From positions 1,452,623-1,516,622 of the forward strand of contig NW_006920411.1 of assembly GCF_000344685.1 (NCBI RefSeq): a stretch of 64,000 nt of DNA. The letters run 5' to 3'. The first letter of the stretch is position 1, and every line of letters begins with the position of its first letter. This document shows positions 59,118 to 64,000 of this stretch, one piece after another. The stretch is from Gloeophyllum trabeum ATCC 11539 (taxonomy: Eukaryota > Basidiomycota > Agaricomycetes > Gloeophyllales > Gloeophyllaceae). Made by a program: the position numbers and the translations under genes. Under the pieces are notes generated by a model that was given only the letters and a program-made list of their open reading frames with translations, made no database searches and was not told where the DNA came from.

Positions 59118-62100
59118 TTAAGATTCACCGGATCTGGGGGACGTCGGAGACGTAGGCGGATCTTCGTCAGACTGCGGGTGGGCGGGCGCGTCCGACTCAT
59201 CTGTCGACGTCCTAGCCTTCACTTCTTTGGCCTTCCCCTTCCCCTTCGTCTTGGCCGTAAAGAGACCCCACTGACCAGCCCAGCTATTGAAGAGGTTCAG
59301 CAGCCAAGTAGGCTTCATACCCTGATGAGCCACAACGTCCTCTTCTTCGTACGGCGGGTAGAGACCGTACTCGTCCGGTAATGCGTCTTCTTCCTCCGCC
59401 TCACTCTCTGTCCTCCCATATCGATCGACCAGCCTCTCTCTGCCGTCTAGCGTCCACTGCAGTCGATTGAAGCGGCCATGGGCGCCGTGTACACCAGGGG
59501 GCAGCGGGCGCCCACCCGTGCCGAATACTTTTTCTCGGAGCTGCAGGACCTTCCGCCTGGGTGGTAATGCCATGTACCATAGCTCCGGCACTCGGAATTG
59601 CGCAGATTCGTAGGATAGGGCGTGCGTCTCTTGCACCATCGCATCGACCTTCGTACGTTCAGCGTCAATATCGGCGATGACTTGGGCTCTGGCTTCCAGG
59701 TCCTTCAGCGCCGCCGTATGGGACCGGTAATCCTCGCGTAATTGTGCATTCGTTTCCGACAGCGATCTTGTGATCACCTAACGAGTAGTGTTAAACTAGG
59801 CGAACCAAACGGAACACCAATTCGTTTCGCTGACCTGTAGACAATCAAGGACGTTGTGCAAGTGTCGCTCTCTACGCCGCATGATCAGCATCTGTCCGCA
59901 CAACTCGACATCTATCCTCAATCTGTCGAGTGGTAAGATGCGAATCCCTGCAACAGGCACGGCTCCATCGAAGCTACGTGATCTACGACGTAACTTTGTC
60001 AATCGAATCCCGCTGGCATCAACGCTGGGGCCTACCTCCGGAGAGTCGGAACAATCTTGTGTTCGCCGACATCCAAGTCGTCCCGGGTACCCTCCACAAA
60101 GAACTCGCCGTGCTCACTTACTCTGGCTAAGCGTCCGCCGCGAAGGAGTCCTGATCCTTCTCGCTTGCGCCTCCGTTCCCGCCTTTGCTCGTCCTTACCA
60201 CTCTCTTTTCCGCTTTCCTTGGCGCTTTCTCTGCCGCTCACCTGCTCATCCTCATCCATGATTCCTCTGGCACTGAGAGGGTCTGACCAGCTAACGATTC
60301 TGCTTTGGTAGTAAGGCTTCGTAGAGGGACGCTTCTGATTGAACTCGGTGATACGTCGCTCATAATCGGAAGTGGATATGCTAGGTGTGGAAGAGGTTTC
60401 GGTGCGCGGTAATTGTCCGATAGCAAGGAGAGAACGATTATACTGGCCCTCAGCTACATGTGATTGACTGAAGATAAATGCAACCTCCAAAAGGTAGACG
60501 TTGAACTCACGAGTGGGGGAGACCTGACCACTACTCAGTACCTCTTCTTCGTCAGGATCTCTGATATATAAATGCTAAGGATAAGATATAGGCAGGTACG
60601 CGTCCACTTACGGTGAGATAACTAGCTCAGGCACTTGCAGTGATTGCGGCTTCGAAGACGAGGGCGAAGTTTGTTCGCTTTTTGCTTTGCTGAGATCTAC
60701 ACTATGCCTCTTGCGACTGAGCCTGTTATGGGCGATAGAATGGGGCAAGGATGAGTGCATACTTGCAACATCACAATCCCTCACTTACGCCGCCCATGAC
60801 TCTATCTTTTTCTGGACTCGACCACCCCAAGGTGCGGTGAACTTCTCACCGTCACTATCGGAGCTTCTGCCATCTGTCTTTTCATCTCCTTCGCTACCAA
60901 TGGAATCCTTCTTGCTCCTTTCGTTGGTCAACACCGGTTCAGGGGGTCTTCGTCGTTCTTGCAAGACAGATACTCGACCAGTCCAGAGCAACCTCAGACT
61001 GGTAATCCCTTCCTTCTTGTCTCCACTCACTACACCTCTCACGAACAGGGCCATGTCGAGAGTAGGGTTGATCGCCCAGCCCCCGGCATCACCGGACAAG
61101 TGACCGTCTCCGCCTGAAGCTGCACTGCGTATGTCAGTTGTCAAGTCATCCAGCTTATTGAGAAGGACTCTGTGGACTTTATACGAGTCCGACTGCCTTG
61201 CTTTCTCGTACGAGTGAGATATAGCTTCTATCACAGGCCGACTGAGATACAACACCGAGGAAGATTGGGACCCGTCGCCAGGTGGGCTGCCATTGGTCGC
61301 GGGGTTGTTATGGTATGACGAGATAGAGAGGTTGGGGGTCGAAGTCAGTGAAGTCGCCGACGAGCCGTGTCCGTGATGAGCACGACCACTAAAGTGGTAT
61401 TGTGACAGTCCAGTAATAAAACCTTCAGGATCGAGAAACGGATCTTTCGGTATCATCTAGTCATCAAAGCACCATGAATACTTATATCTATAACGTAAAT
61501 GGGCCATGACTTACATGGTTAAATCCAATGGCCCTGAGTTTGTTGCGGACCGTTACGATGAGGCTCAAAAGTGCAGATACTACGGTAGGGTCGGCCAGTC
61601 GTTCCATCGGCTTCAAGTGTCGGACATTCCGGGTAATCCCCAAGGTAGTGATCAGATCCAGGTTCTGACGTGATCACCAAGTCAATCGGGGATAGCACTA
61701 CCCACCTCAACCCCAACCACGGCCTCTCCAATCTCCAGGACCCATCGTCCGATGCCGTCTGCGGTATCGTCGCACAGTAATCCGTCAATTTCCCTGCACC
61801 ATTTATCCCTGTCTCTTCCATCCGTCTGTACCGCATCATACATATTGCACATGGCAAGCCCTGCCTGAATGAACTTGACCAGTTCAAGGACTGTAGGATT
61901 GAACAGCGGTGCTGATCGTATCTTGGTAGGGAAATGATACATGGATACAAAGCGGTCCTTCGTAGTGTCACTGACAAGCTATCAGATCGACATTCGGGGA
62001 CCTCGGGCGGGATCATACCTGGGCTCCTCCAACGTTAAAGCACTCCGCCCGCTGCAACCCATACGAAGCAGGTTGATGTTTGTGTACAATTGCTCTTGGA

Positions 62101-63056
62101 TATCTAGAAAATTCCCACCGGGGATGTGCACGATTGTGAAGTCAGACCGGAAGTTCGCCAGAGATGTTACCATAAGCGTCCCGTCGTCTGTCTTTGAGGA
62201 GAAGTAGTTCAACGAAAAGGTATGTCAATATGATGACTATCAGAAGAACAGACCTCTTTAGGCCGGGCACCGTCTCTGCGGAGACCGTGTAAGACACTGT
62301 CCCACTCTTGCTGGGCTTCGGTTTGTGATAATGAGGCAGATGGGCTCAGCGCTGTAACGGTTATCTACCGGCATAACCGACGATAGTGAGGAGCTGCCTC
62401 AAACATCCGGATAAAGAGAGACCACACTTTGTGCTCCAGGTCACCTGTGTAGACCGTCAAGACAGTAATTGGTCTTCTTTCTACGATCCTGATACCAGTT
62501 GTTGCTTAGCAGTAGAGATTGTGCTCATAAGTCCAATCAAAACACACCATTTCTCGACGACATACAGTTGATACCCCGCGAGCTCAATCTGTTCCTCAAC
62601 AATATCAAACCTACATTTCTGCCCCAGCCAAAGCTCGCCCGCGTATTCCGCTACAGTAGACGGGTCGGGCGAGGATTGCAAGGACGTTGAACCCGACCGT
62701 GATCGTATGAGCTTAGACCCGGAGTGCTTATGCCTTGATCGTGGGGATGCACTGTTGGACTGGCCGTCTGTACCATTCGCCGTAGCGACAATAGGCAACT
62801 TAGGGGCTCGCACAGTGGGCATTAATAGTCTCCTCGCTGGCACATTCAGAATCCCTGCCATATTTGCTGAAGGCACCATAGGGCTGAGAAGAGGTGAAGA
62901 GGGCACTGACAGCGAGCGCGACGAAACATGGCGGGGGAATGGAGACGACGGGCCTGTCAAAGGCGAAGACGGTGGCGGGGACCTATGCGAGGCTGAGCGT
63001 GTCGGTCTTTGAGTCGTCATAGTTGCCAGTGTCGGTCTCGACGCGTTCGACGCCAT
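59118..63056 (-). CDS. STB6: STB6-like Sin3-binding protein
   Basis: Twelve exons (63056-62548, 62488-62428, 62364-62254, 62191-62019, 61970-61706, 61610-61515, 61456-60789, 60722-60612, 60560-60511, 60453-60036, 59973-59835, 59777-59118) give 1086 residues. A Ser/Pro-rich N-terminus is followed at about 145-405 by the conserved Stb6/Stb2 region: FDIVEEQIELAGYQLYVVEK, VLTVYTGDLEHKITVTALSP, FRSDFTIVHIPGGNFLDIQE, LYTNINLLRMGCSGRSALTL, PTVVSALLSLIVTVRNKLRA. The C-terminal part has a long helix (RLRIDVELCGQMLIMRRRER) and an Arg/Lys-rich stretch. Yeast Stb6 was found as a partner of the Sin3 histone deacetylase scaffold; the molecular role is not known. Within exon 60453-60036 a 90-nt GTGAGC-to-CAG segment could be an optional intron. 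Confidence 0.87.
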
Positions 63057-64000
63057 CGAGGCTGCGGACGTGCCACCCTCGCTGTATTTCCTTTTCAGGC
63101 GTACTTATGATGAAGGCGGGACGGAGATGAGAAAGTGCAATCCTCCCTACAAAGTTAAGGACGCAAGTCGCTATAAATGGAAGGTCGAGACACTGTGCGG
63201 TAACCCCGCAGCGTCGCGAAGGACTTCGTCTGAAGTCGGGGCGACTCGCTTCGGAATGGGAATCCTAAGGCGGTGAGGAGGTTGTGTACTCACTGCAATT
63301 CATTCGTACACCGGTAACACCACCTCCCATGATCATGAGAAGTTGAATGGTTTTGTATATCAGTACACATGTAGTTTTAATTTTTTGAAACTGAACCCCA
63401 AAGTATAATACCAAGTGAAGGCTTTGTGTATAGATTCGCCCTTGTCCGGACTCAAAGTGCCACAATGTCATCAATATCGGTGCCTTGCAATGATTGCATG
63501 ATGAGACAGAGAACAAAAGAAAATTTCCAAGTTGCGTTACGGAGTGAAGACAACTAGAATCATCACAAGTGAAAAATATTGTCCGTAGGTGGGATTGAAC
63601 CTTGAGCTCACATCTTTGCATCTGAAATAACCCATCACACTAACCGCTGCACTAGCGACACACTAACAATATTAAAAAACAAGATAATATGTTACTCGGG
63701 CAACCGTCTGGGCGCATCCGCTGCAATGGCTCCGCGTCCACTTTGCGAGCCGCTGCGCGACTCGCTTACATAATCTGCGTCCTCAACTTTGTAGGGAGGA
63801 TTGCATTTCGTGACGGAGATGCCACCGGATCAAAGTGTTTCGAGGTGCACGAGCCCCTGCGAACCGGCTCAGAAACAAGCTCCAAGGGGACAACCAAACT
63901 CAAGGGTCTGCGCAGCTGATTGTCGTCAGTAAATAGGATCTCACCGCCACGATCCGTTACTCGAGATCAAAGAAGATGGCGGTTTCACCCTGTGGTCAAC
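63057..64000. other. STB6 upstream region and AT-rich tail with tRNA-like element
   Basis: 63057-63290 should hold the STB6 promoter. 63290-63700 is distinctly more AT-rich than the rest of the window, with runs such as AATTTTTTG, and contains the tRNA-like element listed separately. 63689-63919 is open on the plus strand without a recognisable domain. Confidence 0.4.
63585..63661 (-). repeat. tRNA-like sequence, possible head of a tRNA-derived SINE
   Basis: Read on the minus strand, TAGTGCAGCGGTTAG (63654-63640) fits the RNA polymerase III A box and GGTTCAATCCC (63601-63591) fits the B box, about 53 bases apart. A true tRNA is unlikely: the acceptor ends do not pair and the T stem has only two pairs. 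The AT-rich sequence that follows toward 63300 could be the body of a short interspersed element. Confidence 0.45.

Overview
The window comes from a filamentous basidiomycete, most likely an agaricomycete. The evidence is dense protein-coding genes on both strands, each cut by many short GT-AG introns (mostly 46-66 nt), moderately high GC, no operons, and a gene set that is plainly fungal: endopolyphosphatase, RFX regulator, NDR/COT1 kinase, GPI-anchored chitin deacetylase, STB6-like Sin3-binding protein. I spliced the genes by hand. For every full model given here except the ubiquitin-conjugating enzyme (uncertain first exon), the exon lengths sum to a multiple of three and the reading frame joins cleanly.

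Layout. 1-0.5 kb: 3' end of an unrecognised gene. 3.1-5.5 kb: RING plus LON-domain ubiquitin ligase (+). 5.5-9.0 kb: gene-poor stretch. 9.0-11.9 kb: NHP2 and BFR1 (+). 12.3-19.5 kb: three minus-strand genes (RFX factor, endopolyphosphatase, small unknown protein). 20.3-23.3 kb: acetoacetyl-CoA synthetase (+). 23.9-27.5 kb: three consecutive small multi-pass membrane proteins (+), a local tandem cluster. 27.6-34 kb: E2 enzyme (UBC8 type, +), THO subunit 5 (-), glucose-6-phosphate dehydrogenase (+), JMJD7-type JmjC hydroxylase (-). 34.1-42.5 kb: ELG1/ATAD5 clamp unloader (+), bHLH factor (+), TFIIF alpha (-). 42.5-45.3 kb: large gap. 45.3-46.8 kb: chitin deacetylase (+). 48.5-54.5 kb: PX/PXB-domain protein (+) and NDR kinase (-). 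55-57.2 kb: a UIM/PPxY protein and a small unknown protein (both -). 57.5-63.1 kb: CCDC47 homologue (+) and STB6-like protein (-). 63.1-64 kb: AT-rich tail holding a tRNA-like/SINE-like element.

The genes are mostly unrelated housekeeping functions: ubiquitin system, RNA export and rRNA modification, replication, transcription, carbon metabolism, polarity and cell wall. I see no secondary-metabolite cluster, mating locus, CRISPR array, intact transposon or virus. The most interesting signals are at the level of gene structure. The LON-RING gene has a 302-nt intron that stays open in frame and encodes a hydrophobic tail. The endopolyphosphatase has 17 exons, one of only 5 nt. A 10-nt exon interrupts the AMP-binding loop of acetoacetyl-CoA synthetase. 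Several introns start with GC. There is also the membrane-protein cluster and the possible SINE.
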